Part shown: positions 25,655 through 35,200 of the stretch, piece after piece
How positions within the stretch are numbered: the first letter of the stretch is position 1
How the letters are laid out: every line of letters starts with the position of its first letter
Program-made: the position numbers and the translations under genes
The notes under the pieces: generated by a model
Database searches by the model: none
What the model was told of the DNA's origin: nothing
What the model saw: only the letters and a program-made list of their open reading frames with translations
NCBI GenBank assembly: GCA_001799735.1
Contig: MGUA01000027.1
Span: 62,001-126,000 of the forward strand
Length of the DNA stretch: 64,000 nt
Direction: 5' to 3'
From: Elusimicrobia bacterium GWB2_63_22
GTDB lineage: Bacteria; Elusimicrobiota; Elusimicrobia; Elusimicrobiales; UBA9959

Positions 25655-26992
25655 TCAAGTCCTCAGGACCGCGCGCAATTTAAGAACTATTAAAACACCG
25701 AAAAGCAGAAATCCCCCCAGCATACCGTACATAAGCCCGAGGGCGCCCTTCCCTATAAAGAGCCAGGTAAAGCCTATCACCGAAACTCCCCATAGTATAT
25801 TAGCTAAAAAATTCTCCCACATCTCACCGGAAGCCACCCAGTAAGCCACCACGGGGGCCTGTACCGCCTGGACGAAGGTAACGGCCTGGGCCGCCACGAA
25901 AACGAACCAGTGGCCCTTGAACCCTTCCCCGTACCACCCCATTATAAAAGGGCTGAATAAAGAAAGCCCGGCCAGGAGCAGTATCCCGACGATAAAATTC
26001 ACCTTCAGCGTCTGAAGGATCTTTTCACGGTAGGCGTTCCCCGCGGTCCCGGCCTCGACCCCGGCCATTATCGGGAGGGCCACCTGCAAAAGGATGCCTG
26101 GGACAGATAAGGCCAGCAGGCGCCATTGATTCGCGGCGTTGAATATCCCCAGCTCCGGGTAGCCGTTAGGCTGGTTGGCCAGCATGGCGCTGCAGGCCCA
26201 CGTCACCGGGGCCACCATCAGGCCGCTGAGCAGGGAAGGAAGGCTGAATCTCCACAGTATCCCCCAGTTTTCCCTGAATCCGGAATAGCTGGCGCGGAGC
26301 CCGGCCGCGGACAGTTCTTTTCGCAGGGCCCAACTGCCGAAAGCGCAACTAAAAACGTTGACCAACAGCAGGCCGATCACCGCCCCGTTCAGCCCGCCCA
26401 GCATAACCCCGCCGGCCATTAACGGGAAATTAAGAAGCCCCGTGGCCAGGTTTATCTGCGAGATCCTTTTGAAAGACTCAAGCCCCGACAATGCCCCCAA
26501 CTGCACGCCCGACCAGGCCCCGAAGACCAGGAGAGGGGCCGAGAGAGCCAGGAGTCCGGCCAGGCGGGGCGCGTTCAGGAAGCCGGCGGAAAGCCAAGGA
26601 GACAGAAAGAACAGCGCGGCGGCCAGCGCCAGGCCGCTGAAGATGGAAACGGCGGAACATAAGCCGAGCAGTTGCCCCGCCCTGCGGGGGTCCCTGTACC
26701 TGAATTCGGCGATGTGCTTCGTGGCTGTGAGCCCCAGCCCGAAACCGGCGAAGACGGCGAACATCCCAACGGTGTTCTGGACCACGCCGAACTCGCCGAA
26801 ACCGGCCTCGCCGAGCATCCTGGCGACCAGCACGGAAGCCAGCAGGCCGCAGAGGCGGGAGACGAGCAGGCCCGCGAGAGACCAGAAGGTCCCTTTCGCC
26901 AGGCGATACAGAAGAGGAGAGGCCTCGATATGCGTCAGGCCCGGACGGAGAAACTCGGGACAGTGTTTATCTATCAGGCCCTTCAGGTCCAT
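25655..26992 (-). CDS. Polysaccharide flippase (Wzx/MATE-like)
   Basis: 445 residues with about 12 predicted membrane helices. The start (AKGTFWSLAGLLVSRLCGLLASVLVARMLG) and GEFGVVQNTVGMFAVFAGFGLG match the polysaccharide biosynthesis export family (Wzx). These proteins flip lipid-linked repeat units across the inner membrane. The next gene upstream encodes the polymerase, and Wza and Wzc precede it, completing a Wzx/Wzy-dependent assembly line. Four bases separate it from the polymerase gene. Confidence 0.85.
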   Translation of the reverse strand: MDLKGLIDKHCPEFLRPGLTHIEASPLLYRLAKGTFWSLAGLLVSRLCGLLASVLVARMLGEAGFGEFGVVQNTVGMFAVFAGFGLGLTATKHIAEFRYRDPRRAGQLLGLCSAVSIFSGLALAAALFFLSPWLSAGFLNAPRLAGLLALSAPLLVFGAWSGVQLGALSGLESFKRISQINLATGLLNFPLMAGGVMLGGLNGAVIGLLLVNVFSCAFGSWALRKELSAAGLRASYSGFRENWGILWRFSLPSLLSGLMVAPVTWACSAMLANQPNGYPELGIFNAANQWRLLALSVPGILLQVALPIMAGVEAGTAGNAYREKILQTLKVNFIVGILLLAGLSLFSPFIMGWYGEGFKGHWFVFVAAQAVTFVQAVQAPVVAYWVASGEMWENFLANILWGVSVIGFTWLFIGKGALGLMYGMLGGFLLFGVLIVLKLRAVLRT

Positions 26993-26996
26993 AGGG

Positions 26997-28385
26997 TTAA
27001 GCCCGTTCCGGCAGGGCCGGGGACCTCTTCAGGTAAAGGACGCTCAATAGCGCGGCGATAAACCAGAACGGCTCCATGATGCGCACAATGATAAAAGTAT
27101 TGACCCCTACCGCCTGCAGGAGGAGTCCGGTTAGGGAGACCATGAACCCCAGGGATAACGCCCGTATGACCGGCGGGTCATATGAATTAAAGACCGTTCT
27201 CGCCGTGTGAAACAGCCGGTAAAGCATCCAGAAAAAGATGGCGGTTCCCAACAAACCCAGTTCACCCAGCAGCAGCGCGTACTGCGTATCCCCCATGCCC
27301 ACTCCGGTTACGCCCCAACCTAATATCGGGCGCTTCGGCAGTTTCTCAAAAATGACCCGCCTTATTGAGCGCACCCGGGCGGCCGCGGATTCTTCCAGTT
27401 TAATTTCTCCGCCGGAGGTGGTCGCCACGGTCTGCGTGGCGTAAACGCCCTGGTAGGTCATGGTTATGCGGTCCATGACCCTGCTGGATATGCCCGGCAT
27501 CAGCGCGAGCGCTATGATACCAGCGGAAAGGAAAGCCAGCATGAACAGGCGGCGCCGGCGCGAAAACAAAAAAAGCATCGGGATCATGGCTGAAAATCCG
27601 ATATAAGAAGCCCTTGAGAAAGTAAGCAGGAAGGCCGGGAACATGAAGATGAAAATCCCGAGGGACAGCAGGAAAGCGTAGCCGGACGCCTCGGTAAGCA
27701 TGGCCATCAGTATCCCAAAAATTATTATATAGTACCCGCCGAGCGAAGCCGGCTCCGACTCCCGGATATCCCCGCCCAGAGGAACTTCGAAAGGCGCCGT
27801 GACACGGATGTCAGGCCCCGACCCTGAAAAATAGTAAAAATATGCGTAGAGCGTCACAAGAACTGCGACAACAAGTCCATACCGCAGATATTTTTTTACC
27901 TCCTCCTCCGACTCCACTATGTTCACCGTCATAAAGTAGAGGAGGAAATACTCTACGTACTTCATCACATAGAAGAAAGACGTAGTAGCGTCGATGTCTC
28001 CGCGTATCACGTTAAGAGACGTCGACAGCACGCAGAGGGAGGTGTAGAGCAGCACCGGGGTCTGCACCGGGGTGGAGGTGATAAACGGCTTGTCTTTAAA
28101 AAGGGCCGTGCGGGCGAACCAGGACAGGAAAATTATGATGAGGAGGATGTCGTCGTAACGCACCACTATGTTGCGGCCTTCGCCAACGGCGCTCAACCCT
28201 ATCTCCGGCGAGAGGAGCATGGAGAAGACCAGCAGGGCGAGGCTCAGCTTCGGCCTGAAGAAAGCTATGGAGCCCACTACGAGCGAGCCGACGGACATTA
28301 TCAAGCCGTACTGCGCCCCGGCGGCGGCCAGGTAGCCCAGCCAGCCGGCGGCTGCCAGCGAAATGACGACTATTATAATGGGCAT
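26997..28385 (-). CDS. O-antigen polymerase/ligase-like membrane protein (Wzy/WaaL)
   Basis: 462 residues with 10 to 12 membrane helices. A long extracytoplasmic loop between late helices contains RRVIFEKLPKRPILGWGVTG and GDTQYALLLGELGLLGTAIF. The PxxGxG...H/Q...LLxELGxxG pattern is that of the Wzy_C/O-antigen ligase family (PF04932). The usual His of ligases is here GDTQY, which may favour a polymerase (inference). The neighbours Wzx and Wzc support polymerisation of the locus polysaccharide. Confidence 0.82.
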   Translation of the reverse strand: MPIIIVVISLAAAGWLGYLAAAGAQYGLIMSVGSLVVGSIAFFRPKLSLALLVFSMLLSPEIGLSAVGEGRNIVVRYDDILLIIIFLSWFARTALFKDKPFITSTPVQTPVLLYTSLCVLSTSLNVIRGDIDATTSFFYVMKYVEYFLLYFMTVNIVESEEEVKKYLRYGLVVAVLVTLYAYFYYFSGSGPDIRVTAPFEVPLGGDIRESEPASLGGYYIIIFGILMAMLTEASGYAFLLSLGIFIFMFPAFLLTFSRASYIGFSAMIPMLFLFSRRRRLFMLAFLSAGIIALALMPGISSRVMDRITMTYQGVYATQTVATTSGGEIKLEESAAARVRSIRRVIFEKLPKRPILGWGVTGVGMGDTQYALLLGELGLLGTAIFFWMLYRLFHTARTVFNSYDPPVIRALSLGFMVSLTGLLLQAVGVNTFIIVRIMEPFWFIAALLSVLYLKRSPALPERA

Positions 28386-28400
28386 GGGGACAGCCCGCCC

Positions 28401-30257
28401 CTAGCGGCGGGCGTAATTCTTGTAATCGTAGTAGTAATAACCGTACTGCGGCCCCATCTCGGAGGCGCGCACGCCGTTGAGGACCACGCCAATCATCTTG
28501 GCGTTGCCGTTGGTTATCTGCTCCTTGGCGCGCTTCAGGGCGCCGCGGGCGATCTTGCCGGCCTTGTACACCATCACCACGCCGTCGGAGGCGTGTTTGG
28601 CCACCATCAGCGCGTCCACGAACAGCAGCACCGGCGGGGCGTCGAAAATGATCATGTCGAACTCGCTCTTGAGGTCCTCCATCAGGTCGCGCCAGTTGGC
28701 CGAGTCCAGCACGTCCAGCACGTTGGAGGGCTGCGTGCCGCAGTTGAGGACCTTCAGGTTCTCTATGCCGGGGAAACGCATCAGCTGCTCGAAATCCAGG
28801 CCGCCCATTATGAAGTCCGCGCTCTCCAGCACCGCGTCGCGCCAGTCGGCCTTGCCGGCCAGCACGTCGGAGAGACCGGGCTCCTTGCGGGTGCCGAAGA
28901 TCTGGTTTATGGCCGGGCGCCGCAGGTCGGCGTCTATCAGCAGCGTTTTAAGGCCCGAATTGGCGCTGGCCAGGGCGAAATTGACGGCGGTAAGGGTCTT
29001 GCCCTCGGCGGCCCCGGAAGAGCTGATCACCAGCGAAACGCTTTCCTTGGTGTTCAGGTGGGACATGATGTTGGTGCGCAGCGTATGGTACGACTCTATC
29101 ATGCTCGAGGCGTAGCGCTTGTTGACTATCAGCACGCTGCGGAAGGCGTCCACGGTGTAGCGCTCTTTTTTGAAGATCTGGGTCAGCCAGTTATCCAGGG
29201 GCTTCTCGCTCAGGATGTTGGGGATAATGCCCAGCACCGGCAGCTTTATGAAATTCTCGATGTCCTCGATGGTGGAGATGGAAACGTCGAGGTTCTCCAG
29301 CAGGAAGACCAGCACCACCGCCAGGAACAGCCCCAGCACCGCGCCGGCCAGCATGTTCAGACGGAAATTGGGCGACACCGGAGAGGTTTCCGGAATGGGC
29401 CGGTTGACCACGCTGACGAAGGACACCGTCGACGAGACGCCGAGCTTTGCCTCCTCGTACTGCTTGTTGAGCGTGGTGTAGAGGTCCTCCTGCATGCGCA
29501 CTTCGCGGCTTATGCGCCCGAGCGCCACTTCCTGCGCCGGGATGTCCGAAAATTTGTCCTGCACCACGTCTATGCGCTGCTGCAGGGTGCGCACCTCGGG
29601 GTGGTTCGGGGTGTACTTCTCCATCAATTCGCGCTTTTTTATCTCCAGGTCGGCCAGCTGGTTGGCCAGCGCGGCGCCAAGCCCGGTCCGCGGGTTGCGC
29701 TCCACGAAATTCTGTTTCTGCCGCTCCAGCGTGCGCAGGTTGTCCTCCACCTCGTTCTTGCGGTTGGAAATATCCTCCAGCATCTTCCTGGCCTGCCGGG
29801 TTTTCTGCTCCAGGTCGAAATCACGGTACGCCTCTATCACGGCGCCGGCTATGTCGGCCGCGCGCGCCGGGTCGGAATTAAAGGCGGAGATGGCGATAAG
29901 GTTGGAATCCTGCAGGCGGTCCACCTTGTAGGCCCCGGCGATGGCGGCGGCGGACTTGGGGCCGGCCGGCATGCCCAGTTTGGCCGCCGCGCGCTCGGCG
30001 ATCTCCGAGGAGGTGATCACCCTGAGTTCCGTGGCCACGGCGCTCCATGGGTCAAAATCCGCGGCTTCGGAACCGGGGATGCGGCTGTAGGAGGCCGGCG
30101 GTTTTATCTTTATCAGGGACTGGCTGCGGTACACGGTGGGCTGCAGCCGGGTATAAAAAAGCGTGGAGAAGATGGTGACGGTAAACACCAGCAGCGCTAT
30201 CCATTTGCGCCGGTTTATTATGCGCCAATAGTCGTAAAGGGTCAGTTCTGCGTTCAT
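28401..30257 (-). CDS. Polysaccharide co-polymerase/tyrosine autokinase (Wzc-like)
   Basis: 618 residues. A Wzz domain has membrane helices at about 18-35 and 302-322 with a coiled coil between them. The BY-kinase domain follows: Walker A SSGAAEGKT (413-421), Walker A' IDADLRRP (441-448) and Walker B MIIFDAPP (535-542). The C-terminal tail from 605 is YGYYYYDYKNY, the tyrosine cluster that is autophosphorylated. By family knowledge it controls chain length and export together with Wza. The start at 30257 gives the normal Wzz N-terminus; the ORF extension upstream would overlap the wza-like gene. The gap to that gene is eight bases. Confidence 0.93.
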   Translation of the reverse strand: MNAELTLYDYWRIINRRKWIALLVFTVTIFSTLFYTRLQPTVYRSQSLIKIKPPASYSRIPGSEAADFDPWSAVATELRVITSSEIAERAAAKLGMPAGPKSAAAIAGAYKVDRLQDSNLIAISAFNSDPARAADIAGAVIEAYRDFDLEQKTRQARKMLEDISNRKNEVEDNLRTLERQKQNFVERNPRTGLGAALANQLADLEIKKRELMEKYTPNHPEVRTLQQRIDVVQDKFSDIPAQEVALGRISREVRMQEDLYTTLNKQYEEAKLGVSSTVSFVSVVNRPIPETSPVSPNFRLNMLAGAVLGLFLAVVLVFLLENLDVSISTIEDIENFIKLPVLGIIPNILSEKPLDNWLTQIFKKERYTVDAFRSVLIVNKRYASSMIESYHTLRTNIMSHLNTKESVSLVISSSGAAEGKTLTAVNFALASANSGLKTLLIDADLRRPAINQIFGTRKEPGLSDVLAGKADWRDAVLESADFIMGGLDFEQLMRFPGIENLKVLNCGTQPSNVLDVLDSANWRDLMEDLKSEFDMIIFDAPPVLLFVDALMVAKHASDGVVMVYKAGKIARGALKRAKEQITNGNAKMIGVVLNGVRASEMGPQYGYYYYDYKNYARR

Positions 30258-30265
30258 TTGGGGTC

Positions 30266-30949
30266 CTAGTTCTGGTTGGACACTAAGCCGACCGTGATGC
30301 CGAACATGAACAGCGTCGCCCACGGCACGATGTTGTCGGTTATCCAGCGGGAGGCCGCCGAGTAGGGCTTGCGGGGGATGTAAACAATGTCGCCACTGGC
30401 CAACAGGACGTTCTTATCCATCTTGCCGGAGAAAACTTCTTCCAGGTCGGCCTTTATTACCTGCTCCGTCACTTTTCCGTCCTCGCCCTTGAGACGCCGG
30501 AAGATGCGCACCCGGTCCTTGCGGGCGTAGTCCTGCGTGCCGCCGGCCTGCGCCACCAGGTCCAGGAGGCGCATCCCTTCGCGGTACTCGAAATAGCCGG
30601 GCTGCAGGATCTGGCCGATCACGGCCACCCTGTTGGACGAGAACTTCCTGACGTTGATGGTTATGCTGGGGTTGGAGACGTACTTGGAGAACCGGGCAGT
30701 CAGCATCTTCTGCAGGTCGTCGGCCTTGAGGCCCTGGGCTTTAAGCGAACCGAGCAGCGGGATCTCTATGTTGCCGTCGGGCTGCACGGTAACTTCCTTC
30801 GAAAATTCTTCCGCGGGGAACACGTTTACGCTTATCACGTCGCCCGCCTCTATGAAATATTCCTTATCCAGGGCGGACAGGTCCAGGCTGTAGGCCGGCA
30901 CACAGCTGAAAAAAGTCAGGATTGACAGGGCAAGGGAGATGGCTTTCAT
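30266..30949 (-). CDS. Polysaccharide export protein (Wza/BexD-like, OPX family)
   Basis: 227 residues. A signal peptide ends near CVPAYS. DKEYFIEAGDVISVNVF and VQPDGNIEIPLLGSLKAQG are the Poly_export motifs, followed by a SLBB domain (VAVIGQILQPGYFEYREGMR). It ends in a hydrophobic helix (WATLFMFGITVGLV). It is shorter than E. coli Wza (about 380) and has a single SLBB domain, so it may act with a separate outer-membrane partner. No lipobox is clear. A TATATAAT box lies only six bases before the ATG. Confidence 0.88.
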   Translation of the reverse strand: MKAISLALSILTFFSCVPAYSLDLSALDKEYFIEAGDVISVNVFPAEEFSKEVTVQPDGNIEIPLLGSLKAQGLKADDLQKMLTARFSKYVSNPSITINVRKFSSNRVAVIGQILQPGYFEYREGMRLLDLVAQAGGTQDYARKDRVRIFRRLKGEDGKVTEQVIKADLEEVFSGKMDKNVLLASGDIVYIPRKPYSAASRWITDNIVPWATLFMFGITVGLVSNQN

Positions 30950-30979
30950 AGGCTAATTATATATTTTTCGCGCTTTATT

Positions 30980-31594
30980 TTATTTATTATTCTGCTCCAC
31001 CGCGCGGGACAGGCTTTTCACCAGGACGCGCAGCTCCTCTACCTTGTGCTCCAGCTCCCTCTCCTTTTCCGGCCCGGAGGAAGAGAGGGACGGCCCGGCG
31101 CCGGGGGAACGGGCCCCGAGAGCCTCCACCTTGCGGGTCAGGGCCTCCAGCCGCGCGGCCAGGGCCGGGTCGGGAACGGCCCGGCGCCTGAAGTTGAGGT
31201 AATAGCCGAAAAGCGCCAGGAACATGACCAGCGAGAAAAGAATAAAGAAAACGGCCCCGATAAGGACCAGGTATTCCAGCCCGGACAGGACGCCGCCCAG
31301 AGAAATTATAAGGGAGGCCAGCACCCCGAAAAGCATGGTTTCCTTGTTCTCGCTCCAGACCAGGTTAACGCCGCTGCCCTGGGCCGGATCGCGCTGGGCC
31401 TCGGGCCGGTGAGGCCTGCCGAACCGGGAGAAACCGTTCTCGCGCTCACCGGGGCGTTCCGCCGGCTGCGCGGCCAGGGGACGGGGCTCCTCCCTGGGCG
31501 GAGCGTAAGTGCGCGGCTCCTCGGGAGGCGGCAGGGGGCCCACCTCGCCCTTAAGCCTGTCCAGCAGGTCCTTCAGGTCCTCAGTGCCGCTCAT
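30980..31594 (-). CDS. Membrane protein with proline-rich N-terminus and C-terminal coiled coil
   Basis: 204 residues of no family I recognise. Residues 1-75 are Pro/Glu/Arg-rich and probably disordered. Two hydrophobic helices lie at about 87-108 and 112-134 (TMLFGVLASLIISLGGVLSG and VFFILFSLVMFLALFGYYL), followed by two heptad-rich stretches (LAARLEALTRKVEALG and the last 30 residues). The ATG overlaps the stop of the coiled-coil gene upstream (ATGA). It is the third gene of a coiled-coil set placed directly before the wza-like gene, so a link to surface assembly is possible but unproven. Confidence 0.7.
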   Translation of the reverse strand: MSGTEDLKDLLDRLKGEVGPLPPPEEPRTYAPPREEPRPLAAQPAERPGERENGFSRFGRPHRPEAQRDPAQGSGVNLVWSENKETMLFGVLASLIISLGGVLSGLEYLVLIGAVFFILFSLVMFLALFGYYLNFRRRAVPDPALAARLEALTRKVEALGARSPGAGPSLSSSGPEKERELEHKVEELRVLVKSLSRAVEQNNK

Positions 31595-32295
31595 ACGCGG
31601 CCCCCTTTGCCATTGGCCTCTTCCCTCGCGGCCAGGTTTTTCTCCCTGACGTCCATCCCGGCCTTTACCTTGTCGAAAGTGCGTATCAGTTCGGCCTTGC
31701 GGGCGTTAAAATCTTCTTCCATGGCTTTTTCCCTGAGCTTCAGCTGGCTGAGCCTGGCCGTGTAATCGTTCTCCAGGCCCTGGATCTTGGAATCTATGCT
31801 TTTATTCTTTTCTTCCCAGCGCCCCAGCATCTCCAGCTCTTTCTTGCTGACCCGGTCGTAGAGCTCCTGCATTTTAGCCACGTACTTGGAGTTCAGCGCG
31901 CTTTCCTCCTCCGCGGTCTTGGCCTTCAGCTCCGCCAGTTCGGACTCCTTGGCGGCCAGCACGCCTTTCACCTCCGCTATTTTGCGCAGGCAGGCGGAAT
32001 GGGAGCTCTCAAGGGCCGAAAACCGCTTGTTAATGTCCTCTATCTCCTCTTTCAGGCGGCCCTCTTTCTGCGCGTACTCCCTGTCCTTGAAGGCCAGGCG
32101 GCCGGAGTAGTCGGTCTCATATTCGCTTATGATATGCCCCAGCGTCTTAACGTCGGGCTCGAACTCCTCCATGACGGCGTTGAGATGGACGGAGGCGGGG
32201 TTCTTGTCCTCCCAGAGGCGGGCCGCCAGGGCGCGGAGGCGCTCCATCAGCTCGGCCGGCACGCATTGTATGGCGCGTTCTTTTTCCATGGTCAT
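31591..32295 (-). CDS. Coiled-coil protein of unknown function
   Basis: 234 residues, nearly all helical with heptad spacing and many Glu, Lys and Arg, without a signal peptide or membrane helix. The first 50 residues (CVPAELMERLRALAARLW) could be a small folded head. It repeats motifs found in the large coiled-coil protein upstream, such as DYTARLSQLKLREKAMEEDF and FNARKAELIRTF, so the two may be related or pair with each other. ATG 32295 overlaps the upstream stop (ATGA); ATG 32289 has better spacing to the AGGAA site and is a good alternative. Confidence 0.72.
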   Translation of the reverse strand: MTMEKERAIQCVPAELMERLRALAARLWEDKNPASVHLNAVMEEFEPDVKTLGHIISEYETDYSGRLAFKDREYAQKEGRLKEEIEDINKRFSALESSHSACLRKIAEVKGVLAAKESELAELKAKTAEEESALNSKYVAKMQELYDRVSKKELEMLGRWEEKNKSIDSKIQGLENDYTARLSQLKLREKAMEEDFNARKAELIRTFDKVKAGMDVREKNLAAREEANGKGGRV

Positions 32296-35200
32296 TTCCT
32301 GCCTTTATAGTCCATTATCGCCCGGCTCAGCTCGGCCCTCATCTGCTCCAGCTCGGCGACCTTTACGGCGTAATCCTTCTCCAGCCTGAGCCTGTAGTCG
32401 TTGAGCGCCTTTTCTTTCTCCCCCAGCTCCTGCTTCTGGGCGAACAGGTCCTCGTTGAACTTGTTGACGCGCTGGTTCAGCTCGGTGTGCATCTCGTCGA
32501 GGTCCAGCTGCTTCTGGCGGTAGAACTTGTCCGCGTCGGCGAGCATTTTTTCCTTGGCGGACAGCAGCTCCTCGAGCTGTTTCACGCGCTCCCCGGTGCG
32601 GCTCTTTTCGGACGCGACCAGCACGCGGAAGCGCTCGTCCTGCTCGGACATCTGCTTGATCAGCTCGCCGGAGGCGCTCTGGCGGTACTTCACCATCTCG
32701 CGCTCCAGGTCCTGTATCTTCATATCCGCGCTCTCTATGTAGCGCTCCCGGCGGTCCATCTCCTCGAGCATGCGGTCCTTCTCGGCGGCGGCGGCCTCTT
32801 CCAGGCGGCGCGCCTCGGCGGCGCCTTCCTTGCGCACCCGCTCCAGCTCGGCGTGGGCGTGCGTAAGCTTGGCCTCCATATCCTCCATCGCGGCGGCTAC
32901 GGCGCCGGCCACGGCGGAGTCCAGCTCGCGGGCCTGGGCTTTCTGCATCTCCAGTTTTTCCGCGGCGGCGGCTTTGGCGGCGGCCATAAGTTCTGAGGAC
33001 AGCGCGGCGGAGCGGCTGTTGGCTTCGGCCGCGGCGGCGCTCATGCTGGCCAGCGCTTCCTTCATGGCGGCGTTCTCTTCTACCAGGCGGCCGTTCTTCA
33101 TGGCGAACTCGTCGGTCAGGGCGGCGCGGCGCGCCCGGAAGTCTTCCTCCATCTCGGCGCGGCGGGCGGCCAGCGTCTCCAGGGCGGTTTTCTTCACTTT
33201 CTCCATCTCGGCCCTCATGGCCGAGTTCTCCTCGCTCAGCCTGGAGTTATTGCCGGAGAATTCCTCCTCCAGGGCGGCGCGGCGGGCCTTGAAATCCTGC
33301 TCCATCTCGGCGCGGCGGGCGGCCACGGCGTCGGCGGCGCAGCTGGCGATCCGTTCGTCGAACTCGCGGCGGGCCTGGGTGGCCTCGCCCCGGAGCGCGG
33401 CTATGGAGGTCTCCCTGGCTTCCAGGTCGGCGGCCAGGTCTTCCTGCTTTTTCCTGGCGGCCTCCAGCGCCTCCACCAGGTGGGTGGTCTGCACCGAGAC
33501 GGCGTCCTTGACGCGGTAGGTCAGCTCCCTGTCGTAATTGGCTTTGGTCTCCATCAGCTCGCGGTTGAAAATGGCTTCGCGCGCCGCGTTCTCCTCGGCG
33601 GCCTTGCGCAGCCCGGCGTTCAGGCCCAGGATCTCCTTTTGAGCCTCCTCAAAATGTCCGGCAGTCTCCTCCAGCGTATGCTCGAAACGGACACGTTCGG
33701 CCTGCCAGTTCCGGCGTTCGAAATCCATTTTCGCGGCGGCCTCGGAGTTCACCACCGCGGCGCGGGCGGCGGCGTCCGCCTCAAGCTTCTCCCTGCGGCC
33801 GGCGTAGTCGGCTTCCAGCAGCGCCGCCTTGGCGGAGATCCCCTCCTCAAGGTCACAAACGCGGCGTTCGAAAGCGGCCCGCAGTTCTTTTTCGGCCCCG
33901 GCCCGCTCCTGCAGGGCTTTCTCGAGCGAAGCTTCTTTTTCCGCGAGCAGCGCCTTCAGCCCGCGGGTATTTTCCTCGGCAAGAGCTTCCTGCCCGGCCA
34001 GGCGGCGTTCGTACTCCGCGCGCAGGGCGGCGGCGCGTTCCTCGGTCCGGTTATGCGCCTCTACGGACGCCTTTGAAAGTTCGTCGGCCAGTTTTTCCCG
34101 CTCCAGCGAGAGCACGCGGTCCTTTTCCGCAAGTTCGGAGCGCAGCACGTTTATGTCGGCCATCAGTTCGGCTTCGCGCGCTTTCGCTTCGGCTTCAGCT
34201 GTTTTCAGTGCGCGGTTCATCTCGTCTGCCACGGAACGGCGCAGTTCCGCCATGGCCGAATCCATTTCGGCCGCCTTGGAGTAGGAAACTTCGAGTTGTT
34301 TTTCCCTCTCGGCCAGCGCCTCGTTCATTCTGCCCTTCTCGATCTCTATGGCCTTAAGCCTGTCGGCGTAGCGGGCCTCGAACTCGCGGCCCAGCTCTGC
34401 CTTGCGGGCCTCGTAGTCGGCCCTTACGGCGGCCATGCGCGCATCTCCGTCGGCAGCGGTCTCGGCGGAGATCCGGGCGATATCGCTCTCGAATTTTTCC
34501 CGGGTCTGCAGCAGAGCCGCGCTTTTTTCCTTCAATTCCCCGGTAAGGCCCGTTATCGTGTCGTTGTACGCGCGCTTCTCGGCCTCGAACCCGGCCAGCT
34601 TTTCGCGGAAGGAGTTTTCCGAAGCGCGGATGCGCTCCATTAATTCCTTATGGTGCTCCTCGCGGGAGGCGGCCATGGCCGCCTCCAGCTCCCGGACCCT
34701 GCCTATGGCGCTGCCCATGGCCTCGTCGCTGGCGGCCTTGGCGGCCTCCAGGCGCGCCCGTTCGGCCTCCAGGGCCTGGCGCTCCATCAGCAGGCGGGCG
34801 TTAAATTCTTTCTCGGTCTCCTCGCGGTTGACCGCTATGATATTGTCGAGCTCCTCTTTTTTGCCGGCGAATTCCCGCTCCAGGCCGGCGGCGCGCTCGC
34901 GCAGGGACTTCTCCATCAGCGCCAGCCTGCCGCCGAACTCGGCCTCCAGGCGGGCTTTTTCGTTCTCCCAGTCCGTGGCCTTCTTCTCCAGGCGGGACAC
35001 CAGCTCTTTAACGGTCTCTTCCTTGGCGGCCTTCTCTTTCTCCAGCTCGGCCAGCTGGCCCCTGAAAGCGGTCTCTTTTTCGGTTATGAGCCTGAGCAGC
35101 TCGTTGTGATGGGTCTCCTGCTGGGAAGCCAGGCTGTTCTCGATCTCCTTGATGCGGGCCTGGGCGGCGAAGAACTGGGTATCGCGCACGCGCTGCTCTT

